DNA of 5,784 bases. Origin: Oribacterium sp. UBA4274 (GTDB taxonomy: Bacteria; Bacillota; Clostridia; Lachnospirales; Lachnospiraceae). Positions 1 to 5,694 of the stretch are shown here, piece after piece. The stretch spans positions 1 to 5,784 of the forward strand of contig DGVW01000043.1 of assembly GCA_002396005.1 (NCBI GenBank). Direction: 5' to 3'. How positions within the stretch are numbered: the first letter of the stretch is position 1; each line of letters opens with the position of its first letter. The notes beneath the pieces were generated by a model. The model saw nothing but the letters and a program-made list of their open reading frames with translations, ran no database searches and was not told the DNA's origin. The position numbers were made by a program, and so were the translations under genes.

Positions 1-21
1 TAACCGCTTGACCAATCCGCC
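1..21 (-). tRNA. 5' end of a tRNA gene, probably tRNA-Glu (partial, cut by window edge)
   Basis: Read on the minus strand from position 21, the sequence is a 7-nt acceptor arm (GGCGGAT), then TG, a D-stem GTC and the D-loop start AAGCGGTTA. This is the layout of tRNA positions 1 to 21. The string GGTCAAGCGGTTA is typical of tRNA-Glu genes in Firmicutes, which is why I favour Glu. The anticodon, T-arm and 3' acceptor strand lie outside the window, so the identity is an inference. The gene points the same way as aroA but is separated from it by a terminator and has its own promoter, so it is a separate transcription unit. Confidence 0.7.
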
Positions 22-50
22 ATATCTTGCCGCGTTTCGGCGACTTGTAT

Positions 51-79
51 AAGTTATCAGATTTGCGAGGCAATGTCAA
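51..79 (-). promoter_or_regulatory. Promoter of the tRNA gene
   Basis: The minus strand has a perfect -35 box TTGACA (79-74), a 17-nt spacer and a -10 box TAACTT (56-51). TG sits one base upstream of the -10 box (59-58), making an extended -10 that offsets its weak hexamer match. The predicted start, near position 44, gives a tRNA leader of about 22 nt. That leader contains a small GCCG/CGGC hairpin (29-41). Placement just upstream of the tRNA supports the call; it is sequence-based only. Confidence 0.6.
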
Positions 80-151
80 TAATTTTTGAAATTTTAGATA
101 TTACCATTGGTTATAGTCTGCTGCGCGTAACATAACTTGCTTAATTCTACC

Positions 152-198
152 AAGAAAAAACAACAAATCACCGGTATCAAATAAAGTACCGGTGATTT
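152..198 (-). terminator. Rho-independent terminator of the kinase-aroA operon
   Basis: A perfect 12-bp inverted repeat (AAATCACCGGTA at 165-176 and TACCGGTGATTT at 187-198) encloses a 10-nt loop. On the minus strand it is followed by GTTG and six T residues (160-155), the classical intrinsic terminator layout. There is no T-run on the plus side, so it acts on minus-strand transcripts. It lies about 80 nt after the aroA stop codon. The stretch between (199-278) holds only a 7-bp inverted repeat (GCAGATG 203-209, CATCTGC 243-249) with a 33-nt loop, to which I assign no function. Confidence 0.9.
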
Positions 199-278
199 GG
201 ATGCAGATGCTTTAAATATAATCAGTGCAATTAATTGAAAGACATCTGCGGGGTTTGATCAAGTCATAAAACTATAGG

Positions 279-1604
279 TCAAAGCTTTGCCAGATCTTCA
301 AAAAAGCCCGGATAAGATATGTTTATACATTCTGCATCGGCCAATGATACTTCAGTGGTCTCATCTCCTGCCAAAGTCAGAATCGCAAAAGTCATAGCGA
401 TACGATGATCCTTATGAGTGTCAATGATGCCGGAGCCTACTTTGAGAGTACGTCCCTGTCCATGTATGAGCATACCATCTTCTGTTTCTTCTGCAGCAAT
501 GCCAACTTGTTTGAGGCCTTCAACCATAACTGCTATGCGATTGGATTCCTTGACCTTGAGCTCAGAAGCATCTCTGATGAGTGTGTCGCCCTCTGCCCTG
601 GCCGCAACCGCAGCTATCACCGGAAGTTCATCTATGAGCTCCGGTATCAGAGAACCACCGATTACAGTGCCACTTAGATGCTCTGAGTATCTGACATGGA
701 TATCTGCAACATCTTCAGAACCTGATTTATGCTGATTTTCGAGAATCAAATCAGCTCCCATCTGTGTATAAGCTTTGAGGATGCCTGCTCTTGTCGGGTT
801 AATGCCTACATTTTTGATTATGATATCAGAACCCGAAACCAGTAATGCCGCAGAAATGAAGTAAGCAGCAGATGATATATCTCCGGGAATCTCCAGTACT
901 TCTTTTGGAGCAATGAGCTTATCACATTTTTTTACAGTGATTTTGGCTCTTCCATCCGGGAGTATGTCTGTGGTGACATCAGCTCCAAGTGCCTCCAGCA
1001 TGAGTTCACTGTGGTTTCTTGACAGTGCAGGCTCAATGACTGTGGTATCTCCTTCTGCATAGAGACCTGCAAAAAGAATGGCAGACTTCACCTGCGCACT
1101 GGCTACCGGCGATTCATAAGTGATTCCGTGAAGTCGGGAACCTTTTATCATAAGTGGTGCACAGCCATTAGCATTTTTGGAAGTGATGTCCGCGCCCATC
1201 TGCGACAGAGGTGTCATGACACGTTTCATAGGACGCTTTTGTATACTTTCGTCACCTGTTACTTCGGAGTCAAAATCCTGGGCGGAAAGTATGCCTGAAA
1301 GCAGTCTTGTAGTTGTTCCGGAATTGCCGCAGTCCAGAATGTCTGAAGGCTTATTGAGACCGTGAATGCCTCTGCCGTGTATCACTACCTCTGTTTCGTC
1401 TGCACTCAGTTCTATATCTATACCCATTTTCCGAAAGCATGAGATGGTCGAAAGGCAGTCAGCTCCATTCAGAAAGCCTTTTACATGAGTTGTGCCCTCG
1501 CTTAATGCACCCAGCATAACAGATCTGTGGGAAATACTTTTATCTCCGGGTACAGTAATAGTTCCTTTAAGCGGTCTCAGAACAGCTTTTACAGTCTTAT
1601 TCAT
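279..1604 (-). CDS. aroA: 3-phosphoshikimate 1-carboxyvinyltransferase (EPSP synthase), class II
   Basis: This cytoplasmic enzyme joins phosphoenolpyruvate to shikimate-3-phosphate to make EPSP, the sixth step of the shikimate pathway to chorismate and the aromatic amino acids. The 441-residue protein is complete and of normal length. Visible motifs are PGDKSISHR (19-27, substrate-binding Lys/Ser/Arg), GNSGTTTR (93-100, PEP site), RPMKR (124-128), SAQVKSA (169-175), DELP (325-328, with the likely catalytic Asp325), KVKESNR (350-356) and DHRIAM (399-404). SAQVKSA and GNSGTTTRLL match class II enzymes (Bacillus, Streptococcus, CP4 type) rather than the E. coli type; class II members are often less glyphosate-sensitive, but tolerance cannot be read from this. 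The chosen start, ATG at 1604, overlaps the kinase stop by one base (TGATG). A TTG at 1607 is an alternative start with better Shine-Dalgarno spacing and would add one residue. Tight overlap implies translational coupling. Confidence 0.97.
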   Translation of the reverse strand: MNKTVKAVLRPLKGTITVPGDKSISHRSVMLGALSEGTTHVKGFLNGADCLSTISCFRKMGIDIELSADETEVVIHGRGIHGLNKPSDILDCGNSGTTTRLLSGILSAQDFDSEVTGDESIQKRPMKRVMTPLSQMGADITSKNANGCAPLMIKGSRLHGITYESPVASAQVKSAILFAGLYAEGDTTVIEPALSRNHSELMLEALGADVTTDILPDGRAKITVKKCDKLIAPKEVLEIPGDISSAAYFISAALLVSGSDIIIKNVGINPTRAGILKAYTQMGADLILENQHKSGSEDVADIHVRYSEHLSGTVIGGSLIPELIDELPVIAAVAARAEGDTLIRDASELKVKESNRIAVMVEGLKQVGIAAEETEDGMLIHGQGRTLKVGSGIIDTHKDHRIAMTFAILTLAGDETTEVSLADAECINISYPGFFEDLAKL

Positions 1605-2242
1605 CAATCAATGAATCCCTTCATGCGAATATAGTCTTTCATCAGGATCTCCATCTCGTCATAAGAGATGCGGCTTGCGTTGATCATGAGATCATAACGA
1701 TCAGGAAGCATCCAGTCTTCACCGGTGTAGTACTTATGATAGCGGCTGCGTTCTTTGTTTATCTTCTTTATGCGTTTTACAGCTTCTTCACGGTTGATCC
1801 TGTCATAGTCCATGGCACGCTGGATTCTTGTCTCTTCGTCAGCATATACGAAAAAGTCCACATGATTATCCAGGGTTGATTGTGAAAGAATGTAGTTTCC
1901 GCAGCGTCCGGCTATGATACAGGTTTCATTTTCGGCAATCTCACGTATAACCTCAGCCTGAAATCTGAACAGATTTTCCGGTGAAACGATATTTTCATCA
2001 AGCTTAGGGCTGCTTATGTCAGGCGTAAGATTGGAAACTATCTTATACAGGATGTTATTGCCGGCTTTTTCATCAGCCAGACGGAAATACTGCTCACCTA
2101 TGGCAGTGCGTTCCGAAGTAAGCTTCAGGATATCGTTATCATAGAAGTGAATGCCCAATTCTTCAGCAAGGCGCTTTCCAACTATACGTCCGCCGGAACC
2201 ATATTGTCTGTCAATGGTAATGACAAAATGTTTTTTTATCAT
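1604..2242 (-). CDS. Cytidylate kinase-like protein (Cytidylate_kin2 family)
   Basis: This is a 212-residue, probably cytosolic P-loop protein of the Cytidylate_kin2 type, related to CMP kinases but distinct from canonical Cmk. The N-terminus ITIDRQYGSGGRIVGKRLAEELG (8-30) is the modified P-loop of this family: GSGGR replaces the usual GxGKS/T, so the standard Walker A lysine is not in its usual place. Further family-like features are CIIAGRCGNYIL (108-119), a FFVYADEETRIQRAM strand-helix (130-144), and RSRYHKYYTGEDW (165-177) followed by YDLMINAS (183-190), which resembles the conserved C-terminal segment. The natural substrate of such proteins is poorly defined, so nucleotide kinase activity is inference. 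ATG at 2242 is chosen over GTG at 2260 because GGGAGG ends 5 nt before it and the homologous block starts at once. It is first in an operon with aroA; true cmk genes often neighbour aroA. Confidence 0.88.
   Translation of the reverse strand: MIKKHFVITIDRQYGSGGRIVGKRLAEELGIHFYDNDILKLTSERTAIGEQYFRLADEKAGNNILYKIVSNLTPDISSPKLDENIVSPENLFRFQAEVIREIAENETCIIAGRCGNYILSQSTLDNHVDFFVYADEETRIQRAMDYDRINREEAVKRIKKINKERSRYHKYYTGEDWMLPDRYDLMINASRISYDEMEILMKDYIRMKGFID
1616..1622 (-). promoter_or_regulatory. Ribosome binding site of aroA inside the kinase gene
   Basis: GAAGGGA on the minus strand lies within the last codons of the kinase gene. It sits 9 nt before TTG (1607) if AAGGG is taken as the core, and 12 nt before ATG (1604). 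The spacing slightly favours TTG; codon preference favours ATG. With the overlapping stop codon, ribosomes finishing the kinase may simply reinitiate here. Confidence 0.5.
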
Positions 2243-2247
2243 ATATG

Positions 2248-2253
2248 CCTCCC
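2248..2253 (-). promoter_or_regulatory. Ribosome binding site that decides the kinase start
   Basis: GGGAGG on the minus strand lies 5 nt before ATG at 2242. The upstream GTG at 2260 would place this motif inside the coding region and has no comparable site, so the shorter 212-residue protein is preferred. Confidence 0.8.
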
Positions 2254-2280
2254 AGGTCACGAAAAATATTTCCTTAGTTG

Positions 2281-2309
2281 ATTATACAAAAATAGAAGTT
2301 CCATTACAA
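2281..2309 (-). promoter_or_regulatory. Promoter of the kinase-aroA operon
   Basis: The minus strand has a perfect -10 box TATAAT (2286-2281), a 17-nt spacer and a -35 box TTGTAA (2309-2304, 4 of 6 matches to TTGACA). The predicted start near 2275 gives a 5' leader of about 32 nt before the ATG at 2242. The -35 box lies in the loop and the spacer in the 3' arm and T-run of the importer operon's terminator, so one short stretch serves both purposes. Sequence evidence only. Confidence 0.7.
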
Positions 2310-2325
2310 TAAAACGGAACTTCTA
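2287..2325 (-). terminator. Rho-independent terminator of the ABC importer operon
   Basis: A perfect 10-bp inverted repeat (TAGAAGTTCC at 2293-2302, GGAACTTCTA at 2316-2325) encloses a 13-nt loop. On the minus strand it is followed by five T residues (2292-2288). It lies about 40 nt after the ATPase stop codon. The stem is only 40% GC and the T-run is short, so some read-through into the kinase-aroA operon is possible. Confidence 0.8.
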
Positions 2326-2366
2326 AATCAGGCTAATTTATTATCGTTTACATAACTTATATAACA

Positions 2367-3182
2367 TTATATGCCTTCTTTTGTTGATAAGAGTATACGG
2401 TCGTTGTTGAACTCTTTTCCGGCTCCTATGGCAAACTTATCAAGAAGATCCTGTATGGTCATATGCGATCTTTCTGCACCGCTTACATCAAACACGATAC
2501 TGCCGTTGTTCATCATTAGAGTACGGTTGCCAAGCTCCAAAGCCTGATTCATGTTGTGTGTGACCATAAGGCATGTGATATTGCGCTCTGCAACTATCTT
2601 TTTTGTAAGTTCCAGCACCTTTTTAGCCGTTGAAGGATCAAGCGCGGCTGTATGCTCATCAAGCAGCAATATCTTTGGAGTGACCATAGTCGCCATGAGA
2701 AGAGTCAGAGCCTGTCTCTGACCTCCGGAAAGCAGGCCTACCGGATGGTCCATACGGTCTTCAAGACCCATATCGAGAAGTGATAACTGCTGTCTGAACT
2801 TCTCTCTTTCTGATTTGGTTACGTGGCTGAAGAATCCTCTCTTGTGTTCACTTGCTCTAAGGTAGGCAACAGAAAGGTTTTCTTCGATGGTCATATGTGG
2901 CGCAGTACCCATGAGAGGATCCTGGAACAGGCGTCCGATAACACGACTGCGGACATGCTCCGGAACGAAGGTTATATCCTTATCATCCAGAGATATAAAA
3001 CCGGAATCTGTATAGAAGGAACCGGCAATAGCATTGAACAAGGTTGACTTGCCTGCACCATTGGAACCTATTATTGTGGCAAAATCACCATCGTTTAAGG
3101 TTAGTGAAAGGTCTGTGAGAGCTCTCTTCTCGTTTACAGTACCGGTATTGAATGTTTTGAAAATGTGCTCTATCTTAAGCAT
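2367..3182 (-). CDS. ABC importer ATP-binding protein, TrpZ-like
   Basis: This 271-residue protein is the ATPase that powers the importer, docking on the permease at the inner membrane face. All nucleotide-binding motifs are intact: Walker A GSNGAGKST (39-47), Q-loop Gln87, signature LSGGQ (151-155), Walker B ILLLDE (171-176, Asp175 and catalytic Glu176), D-loop AALD (179-182) and H-switch His209. It resembles the ATPase of the family formerly listed as an uncharacterized ABC transport system (COG1101), partner of COG4120 permeases and COG2984 receptors and including TrpZ. ATG at 3182 is preferred over GTG at 3188: GGGAGG lies 8 nt before the ATG but only 2 nt before the GTG. The gene overlaps the permease by 8 nt (ATGCTTAA), suggesting translational coupling. 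It is the last gene of the importer operon and is followed by a terminator. Confidence 0.95.
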   Translation of the reverse strand: MLKIEHIFKTFNTGTVNEKRALTDLSLTLNDGDFATIIGSNGAGKSTLFNAIAGSFYTDSGFISLDDKDITFVPEHVRSRVIGRLFQDPLMGTAPHMTIEENLSVAYLRASEHKRGFFSHVTKSEREKFRQQLSLLDMGLEDRMDHPVGLLSGGQRQALTLLMATMVTPKILLLDEHTAALDPSTAKKVLELTKKIVAERNITCLMVTHNMNQALELGNRTLMMNNGSIVFDVSGAERSHMTIQDLLDKFAIGAGKEFNNDRILLSTKEGI

Positions 3183-4128
3183 CTGCACTGCCTCCCTTCA
3201 TTGCTTTTCTTTCACGCATGGCGATGGCCTGCTTGTGTTTAAATGCAATAAGCTGTTTTGCACGAGGCGCAGCGATGGCGATGGCAACTATAACAGCAGA
3301 CACCAGCTTGAAAGCTTCGGTAGGGACATTAAGACGAAGTGCAAGTGAAATGATAAAACGATACAGGCATGAACCAAGTACCATTCCAAGTATACGTACT
3401 ATCATCTTACCTCTGCCGCAGAGCGTCTCTCCTATAACCAGTGATGCAAGAGCTATGGTGACCATACCGGTACCAAGGTTTATGTCACAGGTTTTGTTAT
3501 ACTGTCCGATGAGGCAGCCTGCAAGACCGGTCAGAGCATTGGAACAACATAAACCTACAGTTATAGTGAATGCAGGATTTATGGACGACGCACGTACCAT
3601 GGCGGGACTGTCTCCGGTAGCCCTGATGGAAAGACCGAGAGTTGTATTTAAGAACCACTTTATAGCAAGGCACACAGCCAGAATGATGACTGAAAGTAAT
3701 ATTAGGCTGCACCAGTCTTTCCAAAATGAAGAATCATTCAGACCTTTAAACAGAGAAAAGATGGTGTCAGTACCGAATATTGAAACATTGGAACTGAAAC
3801 CCATGACTGCAAGGTTTATGGTGTACAATCCTGTATTAACTATGATTCCTGCGAGAATGCTCTCCACTCCGAATCTGGTCTGAAGCAGAGCTGTTACATA
3901 ACCGGAACACACTCCTGCAATCATAGCTGCAATTATGGCCAGAAAAGGATGACCTGCGATGGTTATCATGGCTCCGACGGCACATCCCAGAGTGTAACAT
4001 CCGTCTGTTGACAGATCGCAGATATTAAGTATGGAATAACTTATAAACAGTGAAAGAGCCACAAGGGAATAAATGAGCCCCACTTCAAGAGCTGTGCGGA
4101 CAATGCCTGCTGTAAGAAAGCCAGTCAT
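3175..4128 (-). CDS. ABC importer permease, TrpY-like (BPD_transp_2 family)
   Basis: This 317-residue inner-membrane protein forms the importer's translocation path. About nine hydrophobic segments are visible, near residues 8-33, 43-59, 62-82, 90-110, 140-160, 185-208, 219-237, 243-264 and 272-288, ending in a basic cytoplasmic tail. The segment DLSTDGCYTLG (38-48) matches a characteristic stretch of the TrpY/LivH-like permeases. Residues 162-184, with RATGDSPAMVRA, look like the cytoplasmic coupling loop that contacts the ATPase. Only one permease gene is present, so a homodimer is expected. ATG at 4128 is preceded by AGGAGG (4140-4135) with 6-nt spacing. The gene overlaps the ATPase downstream but sits 249 nt after the receptor gene, an unusually wide gap for such an operon. 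The substrate cannot be read from the permease. Confidence 0.94.
   Translation of the reverse strand: MTGFLTAGIVRTALEVGLIYSLVALSLFISYSILNICDLSTDGCYTLGCAVGAMITIAGHPFLAIIAAMIAGVCSGYVTALLQTRFGVESILAGIIVNTGLYTINLAVMGFSSNVSIFGTDTIFSLFKGLNDSSFWKDWCSLILLSVIILAVCLAIKWFLNTTLGLSIRATGDSPAMVRASSINPAFTITVGLCCSNALTGLAGCLIGQYNKTCDINLGTGMVTIALASLVIGETLCGRGKMIVRILGMVLGSCLYRFIISLALRLNVPTEAFKLVSAVIVAIAIAAPRAKQLIAFKHKQAIAMRERKAMKGGSADA
3191..3196 (-). promoter_or_regulatory. Ribosome binding site of the ATPase gene, inside the permease gene
   Basis: GGGAGG on the minus strand lies in the last codons of the permease (its Gly-Gly near the C-terminus). It is spaced 8 nt from ATG at 3182, which fixes the ATPase start within the overlap. 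Confidence 0.8.
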
Positions 4129-4213
4129 TAGAATCCTCCTAAATATATTATTGTAAAATGCTTCGTGATGAGAAAACCTTAATAAAACGGGTTATCGATC
4201 ACTATATAGGTAT

Positions 4214-4273
4214 AACTCTCCATTACACTATAAAGGCTTCCCGGCTCGTACATCCGGGAAGCTATTGAGAGTT
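4214..4273 (-). terminator. Long hairpin between receptor and permease genes, possible partial terminator or mRNA-processing element
   Basis: A perfect 9-bp GC-rich stem (GCTTCCCGG 4236-4244, CCGGGAAGC 4254-4262) has a 9-nt loop. It is nested inside an outer 7-bp stem (AACTCTC 4214-4220, GAGAGTT 4267-4273). After the inner stem the minus strand reads CTTTA, too weak a T-run for efficient intrinsic termination, and the permease and ATPase depend on transcription passing it unless they have their own promoter. I infer an attenuating or 3'-end-protecting structure that keeps receptor mRNA more abundant than permease mRNA, a common arrangement in binding-protein importers. I found no convincing promoter or gene in the 249-nt gap (4129-4377). 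Confidence 0.45.
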
Positions 4274-4377
4274 TTGCTGTTAACTTTAATGATACATGGG
4301 TATAATGGTTTAAATCAAGTGATGACGAAATGTTTTTGACTATGCCATTGCATCATCAACATCGGTAGTAATCCTGA

Positions 4378-5514
4378 TTACTTTGAGAACTCCTGCTCTG
4401 TTCCTGTCTCAACTATCTGAGTGCAGAGGGATGAAATAGAATCCTTTACCTCTGAAAGATCAAGTCCGAGTGCTGCGCAAGTATCTGTATTTACTGTTGC
4501 GATACCGTTATCAAATGTTTTGACTGAGAGAGTCGCTGTATCAGCTCCGTTGTTAAGGATCTCAGCTACCATATCTGCTGTTTCAATACCAAGGTTTGAG
4601 TAATCAACTCCGTAACCCATAAAGGCACCGTTCAGAGCAAAGCTGTCTGCACCTGCGTAATGAGGAATCTTGGCATCGAGGAACTTCTCATATATACCAA
4701 GCTCAGCCTGCTGGATTGTGTTATCAGTAGGGGTAAATACAGCATCTACGCCTTCTGCTACAAGAGCATCAGCAGCTGCCTGAACTTCATCTACCTTAGT
4801 ACCGGTCTTTTCGATATACTTGATGCCTTTTTCATCAAGATAAGCTTTGGCATCAGCTATAGGCTGCTTGGAGGCATCCTCTGAATTGGAGTAGAGAAGT
4901 CCTACATAATCGATATCAGGATTAACTGCAAGCATTAGATCCATGATGGCGTTTGTATTTAAAAGATCTGAGGTTCCGGTAATGTTGGCGCCCGGGGCAT
5001 CCATGGATGCTACTAGATTGGCTGTGACAGGATCTGATACTGCTGAGAATACTACAGGGATACCCTTATCTTCCACAGCTGCCTGTACAACCTGTGCTGC
5101 AGGTGTGGCTATAGGAACGATTACATCAACTTCATCTGAAATGAGCTCACTTGCAATCTGATTAAGTACACTGGCGTCTCCCTGTCCGTTGAAAGTATAG
5201 TCGGCATAATTGAACTTGACGCCCAGATCCTGAGAAAGCTTATCAAGCTCTGCTTCCACGTTGTTCTCGATCTGATTGAGAGACGGATGATCCATGAACT
5301 GTACGATGCCGACCTTATATTCTTTTACATTGTCTGATGAAGCATTGTCTGCCTGTGAACCATCAGCTGTGGTTTCCTGTGCATTGCCTGCCTGTGAGTT
5401 GTCAGCTTTGGTCTCTTGTGTATTGGCTGTCTCAGGAACAGAGCCTGAATTGCATGCTGCAAGAGATGCTGCCATAATTGTTGCCATTGAAACTGCGATG
5501 ATCTGTTTTCTCAT
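4378..5514 (-). CDS. ABC importer substrate-binding lipoprotein, TrpX-like (ABC_sub_bind family)
   Basis: This 378-residue surface lipoprotein captures the substrate and delivers it to the permease. A signal peptide (1-20: basic MRK, then a hydrophobic stretch) ends in the lipobox LAAC with Cys21 as the lipidation site. A low-complexity linker rich in Ala, Asp, Gln, Ser and Thr (22-64) follows and contains a 13-residue tandem repeat. The folded part starts at YKVGIVQFMDHPSLNQIENN (66-85), typical of the COG2984 / ABC_sub_bind family, with family-like stretches VDVIVPIATPAAQ (129-141), PVVFSAVSDPVTA (153-165) and YAGADSF near 290. Known members include the tryptophan receptor TrpX. The substrate here is probably an aromatic or other amino acid, given the family, the T-box upstream and aroA nearby; that is inference. 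ATG at 5514 has GGAGGA 6 nt upstream. It is the first gene of the importer operon. Confidence 0.93.
   Translation of the reverse strand: MRKQIIAVSMATIMAASLAACNSGSVPETANTQETKADNSQAGNAQETTADGSQADNASSDNVKEYKVGIVQFMDHPSLNQIENNVEAELDKLSQDLGVKFNYADYTFNGQGDASVLNQIASELISDEVDVIVPIATPAAQVVQAAVEDKGIPVVFSAVSDPVTANLVASMDAPGANITGTSDLLNTNAIMDLMLAVNPDIDYVGLLYSNSEDASKQPIADAKAYLDEKGIKYIEKTGTKVDEVQAAADALVAEGVDAVFTPTDNTIQQAELGIYEKFLDAKIPHYAGADSFALNGAFMGYGVDYSNLGIETADMVAEILNNGADTATLSVKTFDNGIATVNTDTCAALGLDLSEVKDSISSLCTQIVETGTEQEFSK
5344..5421 (-). repeat. 39-bp tandem repeat coding for the lipoprotein linker
   Basis: Two adjacent 39-bp units encode residues 32-44 (TQETKADNSQAGN) and 45-57 (AQETTADGSQADN), identical at 9 of 13 positions. 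At the DNA level I count about 30 of 39 identical bases, with most differences being transitions, so this is an in-frame duplication that has since diverged. It lengthens the flexible tether between the lipidated cysteine and the binding domain. Confidence 0.8.
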
Positions 5515-5656
5515 GATTAATCCTCCATTGTGCGTACGCTGTACGTGTTTTGTTTTTCCATTATGCGGAATGTTTACTATACTGGAGCCATCGTGATACT
5601 TTGGGAAGCTATGATTCTGTCAATGCCTCTTAAGTTCTGTGCTACCGTAAGGTAAC
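5515..5656 (-). other. Leader segment between T-box terminator and receptor start codon
   Basis: These 142 nt lie downstream of the T-box terminator and hold no gene. Just after the T-run there is a small hairpin on the minus strand (GTTACC, loop TTAC, GGTAGC; 5656-5641). Near the ribosome binding site is a 5-bp hairpin (CGTAC/GTACG, 5533-5545). The Shine-Dalgarno sequence GGAGGA is at 5526-5521. I see no convincing second promoter. Confidence 0.5.
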
Positions 5657-5694
5657 AAAAAAGCCCCACACAGAGATTACTCCCTGTATGAGGC
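5657..5694 (-). terminator. Conditional terminator of the T-box leader
   Basis: On the minus strand GCCTCATACAGGG (5694-5682) pairs with CTCTGTGTGGGGC (5675-5663), giving 13 consecutive pairs including several G-U, with a 6-nt loop. Six T residues (5662-5657) follow. The 5' arm contains the CTCAT used by the antiterminator, so termination is expected when the cognate tRNA is charged. Confidence 0.93.

Noticed and set aside
203..249. Inverted repeat GCAGATG/CATCTGC after aroA
   Set aside because: Seven pairs around a 33-nt loop with no T-run; the nearby 12-bp hairpin with six T residues is the evident terminator.
2367..3182. Branched-chain amino acid (LivG/LivF-type) or phosphonate transporter identity for the ATPase
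   Set aside because: The gene order of one lipoprotein receptor of ABC_sub_bind type, one permease and one ATPase fits the TrpXYZ-like set; Liv systems carry two permeases and two ATPases and a different receptor family.
3218..3883. A 221-codon open frame on the plus strand
   Set aside because: It lies wholly opposite the permease gene. The translation looks like no family, the start has no credible ribosome binding site, and the minus-strand permease is unmistakable; it is an antisense shadow.
4141..4200. Possible separate promoter for the permease in AT-rich sequence (TACAAT, TAATAT)
   Set aside because: No recognisable -35 box at suitable spacing; AT-rich leader sequence produces such hexamers easily.
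5294..5596. A 100-codon plus-strand open frame, Cys-rich and with a hydrophobic stretch
   Set aside because: It is the reverse of the lipoprotein signal peptide and the repeat-bearing linker, whose composition explains both the Cys/Ala bias and the open frame.
4256..5612. The 10-mer GGGAAGCTAT occurs at the intergenic hairpin (4256-4265) and in the leader (5603-5612)
   Set aside because: Flanking bases do not match and 10-mers recur by chance at this scale; no sign of a shared element.
5594..5623. Possible second promoter downstream of the T-box terminator: perfect TTGACA at 5623-5618 on the minus strand
   Set aside because: No acceptable -10 box at 16 to 18 nt (AGTATC or GTATCA only); TATCAC would need a 19-nt spacer. 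A lone -35 hexamer is not enough.
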